Position numbers and translations under genes: made by a program | Notes under the pieces: model-generated | Database searches by the model: none | The model's input: the letters and a program-made list of their open reading frames with translations, nothing else | What the model was told of the DNA's origin: nothing | Part shown: piece after piece, positions 41,235-50,425 of the stretch | How positions within the stretch are numbered: position 1 is the stretch's first letter | Layout of the letters: the number at the start of each line of letters is the position of its first letter | Source: Salinicola lusitanus | Lineage (GTDB): Bacteria; Pseudomonadota; Gammaproteobacteria; Pseudomonadales; Halomonadaceae | Direction: 5' to 3' | DNA: 64,000 bases | Assembly: GCF_003206045.1 (NCBI RefSeq) | Contig: NZ_PZJM01000015.1 | Span: 1 to 64,000 of the forward strand

Positions 41235-41257
41235 CGCTCGCCGGCTTCTCCCTCGGA

Positions 41258-42538
41258 TTATGCCGACTTGCCCGCGGCCACCACGGGCGACGGCGCCATC
41301 GGCTCCTCCTCAACGTCTTCGAGGCGGTCGGTGCGCCGCAATACCGGAAAGCGCCACATCCACAGCCCGACGATCGCCAGCGTTCCTACCGAGCCGATGA
41401 CCGCTGCCGGCACGGTGCCGAACCAGGAGGCGGTGACACCGGACTCGAACTCGCCGAGTTCGTTGGAGGCACCGATGAACAGCATGTTGACGGCGTTGAC
41501 CCGGCCGCGCATCTCGTCTGGCGTGGCGAGCTGCAGCAGCGTCAGACGCACGTAGACGCTGATCATGTCGGCGGCACCGGCGATCAGCAGGGCGCCGAAC
41601 GAGAGCCAGAACCAGTGCGAGAGCGCGAACACGAGATTGGCGATGCCGAACACCGCCACCGCGGCAAACATGATCAGCCCGGCGTGTCGCTTGATCGCCC
41701 TGACGCCGAGATAGAGCCCCATCAGGAAGGCGCCGATGGCAATCGAGCTGCGCAGCGCGCCGAGGCCCTCCGGGCCGACGTGAAGGATTTCGTGGGCGTA
41801 GACCGGCAGCAGCGCAACGATCCCCCCGAACAGCACGGCGAACAGGTCCAGCGAGATGACACCCAGGATGACCGGCTTGTTGCGGATGTAGTGGATCCCG
41901 GCGGTGAAGCGCTGCCAAGCGGTATCGTCGGTCTGGACCCGTTCGAACGCGTAACGCACCGGCACGCCGGCCAACGCCAGTTGGGCAATGACGAAGCAGC
42001 CGAGGTTGACGCTATAGGTGAGCGTCGGGCCGAAGGCGTAGAGCAGACCGCCGAGCATGGGCCCGCCGATGACGCCTATCTTCATGATCGATGAGTTGAC
42101 GGCAATCGCCTTGCCCAGCTGGTCACGCGGCACGATCTGCGGCAGCAGGCTCTGCAGCGTCGGCCCGGTGAAGGCTCGGGCGGCACCGAACAGCACCAGC
42201 ACCGCGTAGAAAGGCGCTGCCGAATCGGGTTGGTGGAGCGAGAGCAGGATCAGCAACACGCTGCAGAGCGCCTGGGCGGCCCAGCTGAGTTGCAGGATCC
42301 GCTTGCGATCGAAGCGGTCGACCACGTCGCCGGCAGGCAGCAGCAGAACGATCATCGGCAGGAACTGGGCCAGGCCCACATAGCCCAGTGTCAGCGGATC
42401 GTGGGTAATGTCGTAGACCTGCCATGCCACCACGATCGCCTGGATCTGCATGGCAAAGACCGCGCAGAGGCGCGAGGCAAGAAAGGGGACGAAACCGGGC
42501 TGACGATAAACGGGATTGTCGGCGATGTCTGCGGGCAT
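41258..42538 (-). CDS. MFS exporter (EntS-like, MFS_3 family)
   Basis: A transporter of 426 residues with twelve helices. Motif A is PAGDVVDRFDRKRIL, and QSLLPQIVPRDQLGKAIAVNS is the conserved segment of the EntS/tetracycline-exporter-like MFS_3 group. TPDEMRGRVNAVNMLFIGASNELGE follows in the second half. Related proteins export siderophores or drugs; no siderophore genes are near, so the substrate is unknown. It converges on the LysR gene, 23 bases away, and is divergent from the next MFS gene. Confidence 0.9.
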   Translation of the reverse strand: MPADIADNPVYRQPGFVPFLASRLCAVFAMQIQAIVVAWQVYDITHDPLTLGYVGLAQFLPMIVLLLPAGDVVDRFDRKRILQLSWAAQALCSVLLILLSLHQPDSAAPFYAVLVLFGAARAFTGPTLQSLLPQIVPRDQLGKAIAVNSSIMKIGVIGGPMLGGLLYAFGPTLTYSVNLGCFVIAQLALAGVPVRYAFERVQTDDTAWQRFTAGIHYIRNKPVILGVISLDLFAVLFGGIVALLPVYAHEILHVGPEGLGALRSSIAIGAFLMGLYLGVRAIKRHAGLIMFAAVAVFGIANLVFALSHWFWLSFGALLIAGAADMISVYVRLTLLQLATPDEMRGRVNAVNMLFIGASNELGEFESGVTASWFGTVPAAVIGSVGTLAIVGLWMWRFPVLRRTDRLEDVEEEPMAPSPVVAAGKSA

Positions 42539-42870
42539 GGTGTCCTGGGCGTGAGGCAGGGGAGGCGGGTTAGCGTGCTAATGGCTCAGCATACGCCGTT
42601 TCCTGCCAAAAAGCCGCTGACACTCCATTGCCCGGTCGCGACAGGCGTGACTTCGATACCGGTTCGTATCGTCAGACGGCCATTTTGGATAACGCCAGGT
42701 AATGACGAAGGCAGTCGTTGCCCCAAAGCGGCGCGATAGCCCTTTTTCAGCCGCTTTTTCGACTTCTTTTGGCGCAGGGCCGGGCGTATAGTGCGCTCGC
42801 TTCCGGCTGTCGCGATCGCTTCCTCCCGCTGCCGGCCGATCTGAATTTCAGGCTCGAGGTCCAAGGTTTT
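42539..42870. other. 332-base spacer between two divergent MFS genes
   Basis: No credible gene. A TATAGT hexamer at 42787-42792, within GCGTATAGTGCGC, is a possible -10 box for the plus-strand gene, but no good -35 box accompanies it. Confidence 0.4.
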
Positions 42871-44232
42871 ATGTCTCGGCAGTTACTCTCCATGGCGCTG
42901 GCACCCCTGCTCGGCCTTTTTATCCTGGGCATCGGCAACGGCTTTCTGGCGTCGCTGATCACCCTGCGTCTGGACGCGGCGGGAGAGTCGGTCACTACCA
43001 TCGGCTGGGTCTCGGCCGCCTACTACATCGGGCTGGCGATCGGCGCGCTGTTCAACGATCGGCTATTGCTGCGGATCGGCCACATTCGTGCCTACGCCTG
43101 CTTTGCGTCGCTGGTAGCGGTCACCGTGCTGCTGCAGGGGCTGTGGCTCAACGCGCCGCTGTGGTTCACGCTGCGCCTGATCGGCGGGTGGGCGACACTG
43201 GGTGTCTATCTGGTCATCGAAAGCTGGTTGCTGACCGCGGCGGATACCCGCGTACGCGGCCGTCTGCTGGCGCTCTACATGATCGCGCTCTACGGCGCCG
43301 GGGTCATCGGGCAGTTGCTGCTGGGCGTGGCGGACCGCGCCGGTGCCAGCCAGCCATTCATGGTCATCGCCATGCTGGCGTCGCTGTCGGTGCTGCCGCT
43401 GGGCATGATCCCGCGGGTCTCTCCGCTCATTGAGCACGCCGAGCCGCTGTCGCCGTGGCGGTTGATCACGGTGACGCCGACCGGGGTAATGGGCTGCTTC
43501 GGTTCCGGTCTGGCAGTGTCGGCCATCTATAGTCTGCTGCCGCTCTATCTTCAGCGCAGTGGTTTCGAGGTGCAGCAGATCGGCGAGATGATGGCGATCG
43601 TGATTCTTGGCGGGATGCTGCTGCAGTATCCCATCGGGCGCTGGTCGGACCGACACGACCGTCAGATCGTGCTGATCATGATCGGCGTGGTGCTGGCGGT
43701 GCTGTGTGGCGGCGTGATCCTGCTGCCCAACCTGCCGGGATTGCTCGCGGCGATGCTGTTCCTGGTGGGTGGCGGGGTGTTCGCGATCTATCCGGTGGCG
43801 GTGAGCCACGCCGCCGACCGCGCCCCGGCCGGCGCGCTGGTGCGGATGAGTCAGGGGCTGCTGCTGATCAACGCCCTGGGCGCCACCCTCAGCCCGCCGC
43901 TGATCACGCCACTGATGATTCATGTCGGCGATGTCGGGCTGTTCGTGGCGCTGGCCGGGCTGGGCGTGGCGCTGGTGGTCTTCTTCGTCTGGCGACGGAG
44001 CCGGCGCCCGGCGCCGGTCCCGGTGGCACCGTTCACCTCGAATCCCCAACAGTCGGTGGTGGGGGCCGAACTCAGCGTGACCGACGAACTGGTGCAGGGA
44101 GCGATCGAGCACGAGCACCAGGAGGATCTGTCGCAGGTGGTACCTGATGTGGAGACCGCGCTACCGGACGATGTCATGGCAGCCGATGGCCACAACGATC
44201 AGGCTACCACCGCCTCGGCGAGCGAGCGGTAG
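42871..44232 (+). CDS. MFS transporter (YcaD family) with an acidic C-terminal tail
   Basis: A 453-residue major facilitator. It opens MSRQLLSMALAPLLGLFILG, has RLIGGWATLGVYLVIESWLL (the YcaD-family signature) and the motif A-like GRWSDRHDRQ. Twelve helices end near residue 385. A hydrophilic tail of about 65 residues follows, rich in Glu, Asp, Gln and Ala, which is unusual for the family. The start at 42871 is chosen because the upstream extension of 51 codons is not membrane-like. The substrate is unknown. Confidence 0.9.
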   Translation: MSRQLLSMALAPLLGLFILGIGNGFLASLITLRLDAAGESVTTIGWVSAAYYIGLAIGALFNDRLLLRIGHIRAYACFASLVAVTVLLQGLWLNAPLWFTLRLIGGWATLGVYLVIESWLLTAADTRVRGRLLALYMIALYGAGVIGQLLLGVADRAGASQPFMVIAMLASLSVLPLGMIPRVSPLIEHAEPLSPWRLITVTPTGVMGCFGSGLAVSAIYSLLPLYLQRSGFEVQQIGEMMAIVILGGMLLQYPIGRWSDRHDRQIVLIMIGVVLAVLCGGVILLPNLPGLLAAMLFLVGGGVFAIYPVAVSHAADRAPAGALVRMSQGLLLINALGATLSPPLITPLMIHVGDVGLFVALAGLGVALVVFFVWRRSRRPAPVPVAPFTSNPQQSVVGAELSVTDELVQGAIEHEHQEDLSQVVPDVETALPDDVMAADGHNDQATTASASER

Positions 44233-44272
44233 GCCACTCGGCGTCGGGCCTGGATACCGGGTTGCCGGGCGC

Positions 44273-44938
44273 CTAGCGCGCCGGGTCGATCACGCCGCCC
44301 AGCGACGCGTTGCGGCGAAACCAGCCGGCGATACTGAGCCGGGGCTGCCGGGTCGGGAGCACTTCGTGGGGAACCCGGTCGGATAGAAAACAGGCGAAAG
44401 TGCCCGCTTGCGGCTGAACGCGTGCCACTTCGCGATCGGTCTCCTGCGCATCGTAGAGCACCATCTCGCCGCCGCCGTCCGCCGGCCACTCCGGATTGAG
44501 GTACAACACCGTGGAGATGACGCGGTTGGCCCGGCCCCGAAAGCTGTCGTAATGCTTGCGGTAGAACGCTCCCGGTGGATAGAGGGCGAAGTGGGCCTCG
44601 AACTCGAACAGTCCGGCGTAAAGGGCGACGTTGATCTGTTGCTGGAGTTCGCTCATCAGCGTCAGGTAGCGACGCTGGGCCAGGCTCTCCCGATCCAGCC
44701 AGTGGATCGCGTCGCCACGGATGTCGCGTCGCAGCGTGCGCTCGTCGCCGCGGCCGATGGCCGCCTCCTGGAGTGCCTGGCGCTGGTGCAGTCGCTCCAT
44801 GTCATCCCGCAGGCCCTGGCACAGGCCCGGGTCGAGAAACCCTTCACCGACATACCAGCCGCACTCCACCAGGCCGTCGATCAAGGTGACCAACTGGGCG
44901 TTGTCCCAGAAGGCGTCGTGGGCGTCGTTGGGTGTCAT
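44273..44938 (-). CDS. 2OG-Fe(II) oxygenase (SM-20/prolyl-4-hydroxylase-like)
   Basis: A non-haem iron dioxygenase of 221 residues. The iron ligands are in YRKHYDSFRG (HxD) and in RVPHEVLPT (distal His), and the 2-oxoglutarate arginine is in QPRLSIAGWFRR. The closest group is the SM-20-related bacterial oxygenases, some of which hydroxylate elongation factor Tu. The target here is not known. ATG 44938 is used, although a TTG at 44956 is in frame. The 141-base repeat element at 44957 lies immediately upstream, so its promoter must lie in or beyond that element. Confidence 0.9.
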   Translation of the reverse strand: MTPNDAHDAFWDNAQLVTLIDGLVECGWYVGEGFLDPGLCQGLRDDMERLHQRQALQEAAIGRGDERTLRRDIRGDAIHWLDRESLAQRRYLTLMSELQQQINVALYAGLFEFEAHFALYPPGAFYRKHYDSFRGRANRVISTVLYLNPEWPADGGGEMVLYDAQETDREVARVQPQAGTFACFLSDRVPHEVLPTRQPRLSIAGWFRRNASLGGVIDPAR

Positions 44939-44956
44939 GGAAGACTCACTCGGCAA

Positions 44957-45097
44957 GCTAGGGCCTGTTCACAGTATACGCCGTGAGGCGTTGTTACGAG
45001 CCAAGCGCTCGCACCCGCCACAACCCCTGGCTCGCGTCCAGCCTCGCGAGAAAACCGGCTCCGTCGCGGCGCGTGGATAGCGTGTACAGGCCCTAGC
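44957..45097. mobile_element. MITE-like element with terminal inverted repeats
   Basis: The ends are perfect 11-base inverted repeats, GCTAGGGCCTG (44957-44967) and CAGGCCCTAGC (45087-45097). Allowing mismatches, the symmetry extends to about 21 bases (GTTCAC...TAT against GTACAC...TAT). The element is 141 bases, has no coding capacity and has at least one diverged relative in this window (35327). The right end contains the TAG stop of the Nudix gene and the left end lies 19 bases before the oxygenase start. No clear target duplication is seen. Confidence 0.7.
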
Positions 45098-45737
45098 TCG
45101 AACGATCGGGGCGCGCGGCAACGGAGCGCCGGCGCTGGGGGTGATAGCGCAATTCGCCCTGGGTGGGCTTGCGATCCAGGGCGATGTCGCATTCGAAGCC
45201 GACGGCCAGCAGCTCGACCAGCATCATGGCGGACAGCCCCCAGATCGTGCGGCCCTCGAACGGGTAGCTGGGAACGTACCAGGATTGATCGTCGACCGGG
45301 ATCACATCGGTGTGGCTGCGACAGTCATCGAGGAAGTGGCGTAGCGGCACCTCGAAGATCGCCTCGATCTCGCCCGGTTCCGCCACCAGCGGCAGGTCCG
45401 GCGCGATCACGCCGACGAAGGGGGTCACGCGCAGGCCGTAGAGCGAGAAGACGTCGCTGAGCCGACCGATGATCTCGACCCGCTCCGGCGCGAGTGCAAT
45501 CTCCTCCCGGGTTTCCCGCAGAGCGGTGGTGAGCAGGTCGCTGTCCTCGGGCTCCCGCTTGCCCCCCGGAAAGGCGACCTGGCCGGCATGCTGGGCGAGG
45601 TGGGCGGTGCGCTGCGTGAACAGCAACGTGGGCTCGGCTCGGGCGACGATCGGCAGCAGGACCGCTGCCTGGGGATGAACACCGCTTAAGCGACTTGGGC
45701 GATGTGCTTGCAGGCGCTCGCGGAGTTTCTCTAACAT
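45093..45737 (-). CDS. CoA pyrophosphatase-type Nudix hydrolase
   Basis: A Nudix enzyme of 214 residues of the NudL/CoA-pyrophosphatase type. The distinctive upstream motif LLFTQRTAHLAQHAGQVAFP is followed by GGKREPEDSDLLTTALRETR and EEIAL, the Nudix box. It hydrolyses CoA and related compounds. The start at 45737 (MLEKLRERLQAHRPSRLSG) fits the family, with AGGGAG 11 bases before it; a longer frame to 46355 overlaps the opposite gene and is rejected. The stop codon lies inside the repeat element at its 3' end. Confidence 0.9.
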   Translation of the reverse strand: MLEKLRERLQAHRPSRLSGVHPQAAVLLPIVARAEPTLLFTQRTAHLAQHAGQVAFPGGKREPEDSDLLTTALRETREEIALAPERVEIIGRLSDVFSLYGLRVTPFVGVIAPDLPLVAEPGEIEAIFEVPLRHFLDDCRSHTDVIPVDDQSWYVPSYPFEGRTIWGLSAMMLVELLAVGFECDIALDRKPTQGELRYHPQRRRSVAARPDRSS

Positions 45738-45848
45738 GCGCTTTCGACTCCCTGTTGGCAGGCGCGCCGGCCGGCGCTGTCTGGCGTTCCCGCGAGGCGC
45801 CGTCGTTCGGGGCTCCCCCCGCTCGAGGCCCTCCGAATTCGAGGCGCT

Positions 45849-46406
45849 ATGAACTACTGTAGCCACTGCGGTCACACCGTGCGTTTTGCGATTCCCGAAG
45901 GCGACGATCGCCCGCGATTCCTGTGCGATGCCTGCGGCACCGTCCATTACCAGAATCCGCGCATCGTGGCCGGCACGCTGCCGGTGGCCGGTGAGCGCAT
46001 CCTGCTGTGTCGCCGGGCCATTTCGCCGCGCAAGGGGTTCTGGACGCTGCCGGCGGGTTTCATGGAAAACGCCGAAACCGTGGAGCAGGCGGCGCTGCGT
46101 GAGACCCGCGAGGAGGCCTGCGCCATCGTCGCCGAGCCGACACTGTATACGCTGATCAGCCTGCCGCACATCAATCAGGTCTACATGATTTTTCTGGGCG
46201 ATCTCGATGGCGATTTCGCGGCCGGGCCGGAGAGCCTTGAAGTCGAACTGTTCGAGGAGACGCAGATCCCCTGGGACGAACTCGCTTTCCCGACCATCGA
46301 GCGCACGCTGCGCCACTTCTTCGACGATCGGCGACGAGGTACCTTCGAACTGCATCTTAGCCAGATCGGCCGGGAAGAGCGGGAGCGTTACTTCGGTTCC
46401 GCCTAG
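45849..46406 (+). CDS. Nudix hydrolase with N-terminal zinc ribbon (NudC-like)
   Basis: A 185-residue Nudix protein. It begins with a four-cysteine zinc ribbon (MNYCSHCGHTVRF ... LCDACGTVHYQNPR) like NADH pyrophosphatase. The Nudix box GFMENAETVEQAALRETREE follows, with PAGF before it. It lacks the long N-terminal domain of NudC, so it belongs to the short zinc-ribbon group acting on unknown nucleotides. It is divergent from the CoA pyrophosphatase gene across 111 bases. Confidence 0.92.
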   Translation: MNYCSHCGHTVRFAIPEGDDRPRFLCDACGTVHYQNPRIVAGTLPVAGERILLCRRAISPRKGFWTLPAGFMENAETVEQAALRETREEACAIVAEPTLYTLISLPHINQVYMIFLGDLDGDFAAGPESLEVELFEETQIPWDELAFPTIERTLRHFFDDRRRGTFELHLSQIGREERERYFGSA

Positions 46407-46415
46407 CGCCCGCGC

Positions 46416-46745
46416 TCAGGCCTCGGGCAGCGAGGCCAACGAACTCAGCGGCCACACGTCGTAGGCGGGCTCCTCGTAGGGGTGTGACTCGACCAGCGCG
46501 GCGACCGCCGCGCGGATGCGATGATCCTCGCAGACCAGTTCGACCCGATACTCCTCGACCGTTTCCAGCGCGCCCGTCTTCCCGATGTGGGGAGTGGCGC
46601 CTTCCAGCGGACGAAACTGGCCCTCTCCCCGGACCTGGAAACAGCACGCCTCGTAATCGCCGATTCTTCCGGCGCCGCTGGCGAACACCGCCGACTTGAC
46701 GCTTTCCAGGTGGGACTCGGGAACGAAGAACGCCAGCTTGTACAT
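46416..46745 (-). CDS. YqfO/CutA-like small protein (NIF3 middle-domain type)
   Basis: A 109-residue protein matching the stand-alone PII/CutA-like domain found inserted in NIF3-family proteins. It starts MYKLAFFVPESHLESVKSAV, then GRIGDYEACCFQVRGEGQFR, and ends with SHPYEEPAYDVWPL. The function is unknown; metal or small-ligand binding is suspected for the family. It converges on the Nudix gene, 10 bases away. Confidence 0.9.
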   Translation of the reverse strand: MYKLAFFVPESHLESVKSAVFASGAGRIGDYEACCFQVRGEGQFRPLEGATPHIGKTGALETVEEYRVELVCEDHRIRAAVAALVESHPYEEPAYDVWPLSSLASLPEA

Positions 46746-46798
46746 GAGGGTCGTCTAATCCGGTTTGTGCCGTGACGGTGGGCCGCGTGCGGCGATGA

Positions 46799-46807
46799 TG
46801 GCATAAT
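46799..46807 (+). promoter_or_regulatory. Possible extended -10 promoter for the ftsB operon
   Basis: TGGCATAAT is a good extended -10 match (TGn plus CATAAT). It lies upstream of the palindromic element at 46865-47003, which would then form the 5' part of the transcript. There is no convincing -35 box at normal spacing. Confidence 0.4.
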
Positions 46808-46864
46808 GCCCTGCGCTCCGACAGTGGTCAGGCGCGCCCCTGATCTCCGGGGGGTGGCCTGTTG

Positions 46865-47003
46865 CGCTCTGTCTGAAAAATGCCTGCGCTCGCCCATACG
46901 GCGTTAAAAATTGACGCAAAATGCTCATTTACACCTCGTAAACTCCGCTTTTTCGTCAATTTTTGCCTTGTCTGGCCATCGCTCGCCGATTTTTCAGACA
47001 GAG
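46865..47003. mobile_element. Nested palindromic MITE-like element upstream of ftsB
   Basis: The outer ends are perfect 16-base inverted repeats: GCTCTGTCTGAAAAAT (46865-46880) and its complement at 46988-47003. Inside, AAAAATTGACG (46905-46915) is inverted at about 46954-46964 and is followed by matching A/T runs. The centre has TTTAC-ACCTC-GTAAA (46927-46941). The 139-base unit can thus fold as a long, stepped hairpin. It ends 50 bases before the ftsB ATG. It differs in sequence from the 44957 element. Confidence 0.7.
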
Positions 47004-47053
47004 CTTGGGAACGCACCGTCCGAAATGAATCGTGCCGATCGGAAACCTTGGCG

Positions 47054-47377
47054 ATGTGGAAATGGGTCATTGTGGTATTGGTTGTCATGCTGGGGCTGAT
47101 GCAGTACCGGCTGTGGTTCGGCGAGGGCGGCATTCGGGAGTTCAATGATATTCAGGCTCGCGCCGATACGCTGGAAGGGACCACCGATACGCTCAAGGCG
47201 CGCAATGACCGCCTTGCCGCCGAAGTCGTCGATCTCAAGAACGGCCTCGATGCCATCGAGGAGCGCGCCCGCAGCGACATCGGCATGGTTCGGCAGGACG
47301 AGCAGTTCTTCTGGGTGCCCGGTGTCGACAGCCCCGGCAACGGCCCCGCCGCCAGCACGGGGGTAGTGCAGCCATGA
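47054..47377 (+). CDS. ftsB: Cell division protein FtsB
   Basis: A small bitopic division protein of 107 residues, partner of FtsL and FtsQ at the septum. It has a short cytoplasmic start (MWKWV), one transmembrane helix (about 3-20), then a coiled coil (DIQARADTLEGTTDTLKARN, ending LKNGLDAIEERARSDIGMVR). The C-terminal EQFFWVPG is typical. The upstream frame through the palindromic element is not coding. Its stop overlaps the ispD start as ATGA. Confidence 0.95.
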   Translation: MWKWVIVVLVVMLGLMQYRLWFGEGGIREFNDIQARADTLEGTTDTLKARNDRLAAEVVDLKNGLDAIEERARSDIGMVRQDEQFFWVPGVDSPGNGPAASTGVVQP

Positions 47378-48099
47378 CGCTATGGTTGATCGTGCCCGCC
47401 GCCGGCCGCGGCCAGCGCATGCAGGCCGACCGTCCCAAGCAGTACCTTACCCTGCAGGGGAGAAGTGTGCTGGCGCGAACGCTGGAACGCCTGCATCAGG
47501 CCTTTCCCGAGGCCGTGCTGCGCCTCTGTTTGGATCCCGACGACGAGTACTTCGACGCCGAAGACGTGCCGTTCGACCGCTGGCTGCGTGTCGGTGGCGG
47601 CGACGAACGCGCCGATACGGTGGCGCGCGCGCTGACCACCCTGGCCGAGGAAGCCGCCGACGACGACTGGGTCATGGTGCACGATGCGGCGCGACCCTGC
47701 GTGCGGATCGAGGATCTACGTGCCCTGCAGGGGGCGCTCGAGGACGAGGCGATCGGGGCGCTGCTGGCCACGCCGGCGGCCGATACCATGAAGCGCGCCG
47801 ATGCGTGGGGCCGTATCAGTCACACCGAGCCCCGTGATGGCTTGTGGCATGCGTTGACGCCGCAGGTCTTTCGCTTCGATCTGCTGCGCCAGGCGCTGGA
47901 CGCCGCCCGGGCGACCGGGGTCAAGGTAACCGACGAAGCCTCCGCGATCGAGGCGCTGGGCCTGGCGCCGCGGCTCGTTACCGGCAGCCGCGACAATCTC
48001 AAGATCACGCATCCCGAGGATCTGGCCATGGCCGCGCGAATTCTGGCGCTGCAGGCCGAGACCTCGGCGGACGCACTCGACCAGGGAGTCGAAGCATGA
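47374..48099 (+). CDS. ispD: 2-C-methyl-D-erythritol 4-phosphate cytidylyltransferase IspD
   Basis: This enzyme makes CDP-ME in the MEP isoprenoid pathway. The 241 residues have the nucleotide-binding [32 protein letters not shown] and the C-terminal [17 protein letters not shown]. The length matches E. coli IspD (236). It overlaps ftsB and ispF by four bases each, so translation is coupled. Confidence 0.97.
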   Translation: MTLWLIVPAAGRGQRMQADRPKQYLTLQGRSVLARTLERLHQAFPEAVLRLCLDPDDEYFDAEDVPFDRWLRVGGGDERADTVARALTTLAEEAADDDWVMVHDAARPCVRIEDLRALQGALEDEAIGALLATPAADTMKRADAWGRISHTEPRDGLWHALTPQVFRFDLLRQALDAARATGVKVTDEASAIEALGLAPRLVTGSRDNLKITHPEDLAMAARILALQAETSADALDQGVEA

Positions 48100-48581
48100 G
48101 TTTCAGAATCGGCCACGGCTTCGATGTGCACCGTTTCGGCGACGGCGATCATCTGATGATCGGCGGCGTTCGCGTGCCCTTCGATCACGGTTTCGTCGCC
48201 CACTCGGATGGCGACGTGCTGCTGCACGCGATCAGCGATGCGCTGTTGGGTGCCTGCGCGTTGGGCGACATCGGACGTCACTTCCCGGATACCGATCCGG
48301 CCTGGAAGGGTGCCGACAGCCGGGCGCTGCTGCGGCACGTCGTCGGGCTGGTTCGTGAGGCCGGCTACCGAGTCGGCAATCTCGACGCCACGCTGATGGC
48401 CCAGGCACCGCGGATGGCCGAATGGATTCCGCGTATGCGCGAAGCGATCGCTGCCGATGTGGGAATCGAGCTGGGGGCGGTCAACGTCAAGGCGACGACC
48501 ACCGAACGTCTCGGCTTCACCGGGCGCGGTGAGGGGATTGCGGCGGAAGCGGTGGTGCTGCTGGTCGCGGACGCCAAATGA
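48096..48581 (+). CDS. ispF: 2-C-methyl-D-erythritol 2,4-cyclodiphosphate synthase IspF
   Basis: This zinc enzyme forms the cyclodiphosphate in the MEP pathway. The 161 residues show [10 protein letters not shown] (metal Asp/His), [20 protein letters not shown] and [19 protein letters not shown]. The start ATG 48096 overlaps the ispD stop. It also overlaps truD by four bases. The long frame running upstream is out of frame with ispD and is not coding. Confidence 0.97.
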   Translation: MSFRIGHGFDVHRFGDGDHLMIGGVRVPFDHGFVAHSDGDVLLHAISDALLGACALGDIGRHFPDTDPAWKGADSRALLRHVVGLVREAGYRVGNLDATLMAQAPRMAEWIPRMREAIAADVGIELGAVNVKATTTERLGFTGRGEGIAAEAVVLLVADAK

Positions 48582-49636
48582 GTGACCCGGTGTCGTCATC
48601 GATCGCTTGGCCGCCAGCCTGGCACTACCTGGCGGGAGCGCCCGCGACGGCTGGCGACTACCGCCAGAGCCCGGAAGAGTTCCAGGTCGAGGAGGTGTTC
48701 GATTTCATTCCGGAGGGGCAGGGCGAGCACTGGTGGTTGTGGGTGGAAAAGCGCGGCATGACGACGCCTGACCTGGCCCGACTGCTTGCCCGGGCCGTCG
48801 ACATTCCGGTGCGGGACGTCGGGTTCAGCGGTCTCAAGGATCGCGACGCGGTGACGCGGCAGTGGTTCTCGTTAGCGCTACCGGGACGCGAACCGCCGCC
48901 GGACTGGGAGGCAGGGCTCGTCGAGCGAGGTGTCACCTGCCTCCAGGCAGTCCGGCACCCGCGCAAGCTGAAGCGCGGCGTGCACCGGGCCAACCGCTTC
49001 CGGTTGAGGATCGGCGGAGAGGCCAGTGTGTCGTCGGCTACCCACGAGCGCTGGGACCGGCTGGTACAGCTAGGCGTACCCAACTATTTCGGCCCCCAGC
49101 GCTTCGGCCCGGAGGGGCGTAATCTTTTTCGCGCCCGGCAACTGCTGGCCCGAGGCTGGCGCAAGCGGCAGGACCCGCACGGGCTACTGCTTTCCACGGC
49201 CCGGAGCTATCTTTTCAACAGTGTACTGTCGGCGCGGGTCGCCGATGGTACCTGGTGCGTGCCTCAGCCCGGCGACGTCCTCAACCTGGAAGGCACCGCG
49301 AGTCGCTTCGCTGCGACGGAGATCGACGACGCGCTGCTCGCGAGGGCGGAAGCTGGCGATCTGCACCCGACGGGCCCACTCTGGGGACGGGGTCGGCTGG
49401 AGAGCCTGGGCGAGGTGGCCGAGCGGGAAATCCGCATCGCCGCCGGCTGCCCCGACCTGGCCGAGGGGCTGGTGCAGGCGGGGGTGAACCATGAGCGGCG
49501 ACCGCTACGGCTGCGGCTCAAGGAGCCCGAGTGGCAGACGGATGGCGACGCCGCCTGGCTCTCGTTCTCGCTGCCACGAGGTGCCTTCGCCACGTCGGTG
49601 CTCAGGGAGCTGTTCCGGCATCCGACCCTGGTCTGA
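48578..49636 (+). CDS. truD: tRNA pseudouridine(13) synthase TruD
   Basis: TruD modifies U13 of tRNA(Glu). The 352 residues include the catalytic aspartate in [28 protein letters not shown], and [13 protein letters not shown]. The length is typical of TruD. The start overlaps the ispF stop as ATGA. Confidence 0.96.
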   Translation: MSDPVSSSIAWPPAWHYLAGAPATAGDYRQSPEEFQVEEVFDFIPEGQGEHWWLWVEKRGMTTPDLARLLARAVDIPVRDVGFSGLKDRDAVTRQWFSLALPGREPPPDWEAGLVERGVTCLQAVRHPRKLKRGVHRANRFRLRIGGEASVSSATHERWDRLVQLGVPNYFGPQRFGPEGRNLFRARQLLARGWRKRQDPHGLLLSTARSYLFNSVLSARVADGTWCVPQPGDVLNLEGTASRFAATEIDDALLARAEAGDLHPTGPLWGRGRLESLGEVAEREIRIAAGCPDLAEGLVQAGVNHERRPLRLRLKEPEWQTDGDAAWLSFSLPRGAFATSVLRELFRHPTLV

Positions 49637-49672
49637 CCCACCGGCCCGACGCTCGAGGAGGAAGGAGAAGAG

Positions 49673-50425
49673 ATGCGCAGACTATTGCTATCCAACGACG
49701 ATGGGGTGCATGCACCGGGGCTGAAAGCGCTGGCGCTGGCGCTCGAGGGGCACTCGCGACTGCGGGTCGTGGCGCCCGATCGTGACATGAGCGGTGCCAG
49801 CAATTCGCTGACGCTGACACGGCCGCTGGCGTTGACCGCAATGGACTCCGGGTTCTATAGCGTCGACGGCACGCCCGCGGACTGCGTCTATCTCGGCGTC
49901 AACGGGGTGTGGGACGAGAAGCCCGACCTGGTGATCTCCGGGATCAATCATGGCGGCAACCTGGGCGACGACGTGCTCTACTCCGGAACCGTTGCCGCCG
50001 CCATGGAGGGGCGCAACCTGGGGATGGCCGCCATCGCGATCTCGCTCTGCGGGCAGCGCCATTTCGAGACCGCCGGCCGGGTGGCGGCCAGCCTCGTCGG
50101 CGCGGCGGAGAATCTCTCGCTGCCGCCGCGCAGCCTGCTCAACGTCAACGTGCCGGACCTGCCGTGGAGCGAAGTCCGGGGATTCCGCGTGACTCGGCTG
50201 GGATACCGGGGGCCGGCCTCCCAGCCGATTCACATCAAGGATCCACGTGGGCGCGATCGCTACTGGATCGCCGCGGTCTCCGAAAACGCCGACGATGGCC
50301 CGGATACCGACTTCGCGGCCATCGAGGCGGGTTTCGTCTCGATCACGCCACTGCAAACCGATCTAACCCGTCACGAGACGCTGAACGATGTACAGGGCTG
50401 GCTTGATGGATTGTCACACGCCTGA
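49673..50425 (+). CDS. surE: 5'/3'-nucleotidase SurE
   Basis: A metal-dependent nucleotidase of 250 residues. It opens [20 protein letters not shown], with the metal aspartates, and continues GASNSLTL (Ser/Asn), [20 protein letters not shown] and YWIA near the end. GGAGGAAGGAG stands just before the ATG. surE and pcm are classic neighbours of nlpD-rpoS and matter in stationary-phase survival. Confidence 0.97.
   Translation: MRRLLLSNDDGVHAPGLKALALALEGHSRLRVVAPDRDMSGASNSLTLTRPLALTAMDSGFYSVDGTPADCVYLGVNGVWDEKPDLVISGINHGGNLGDDVLYSGTVAAAMEGRNLGMAAIAISLCGQRHFETAGRVAASLVGAAENLSLPPRSLLNVNVPDLPWSEVRGFRVTRLGYRGPASQPIHIKDPRGRDRYWIAAVSENADDGPDTDFAAIEAGFVSITPLQTDLTRHETLNDVQGWLDGLSHA

Noticed and set aside
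46880-47053. N-terminal extension of FtsB
   Set aside because: It would translate the palindromic element; FtsB begins at MWKWV in relatives.
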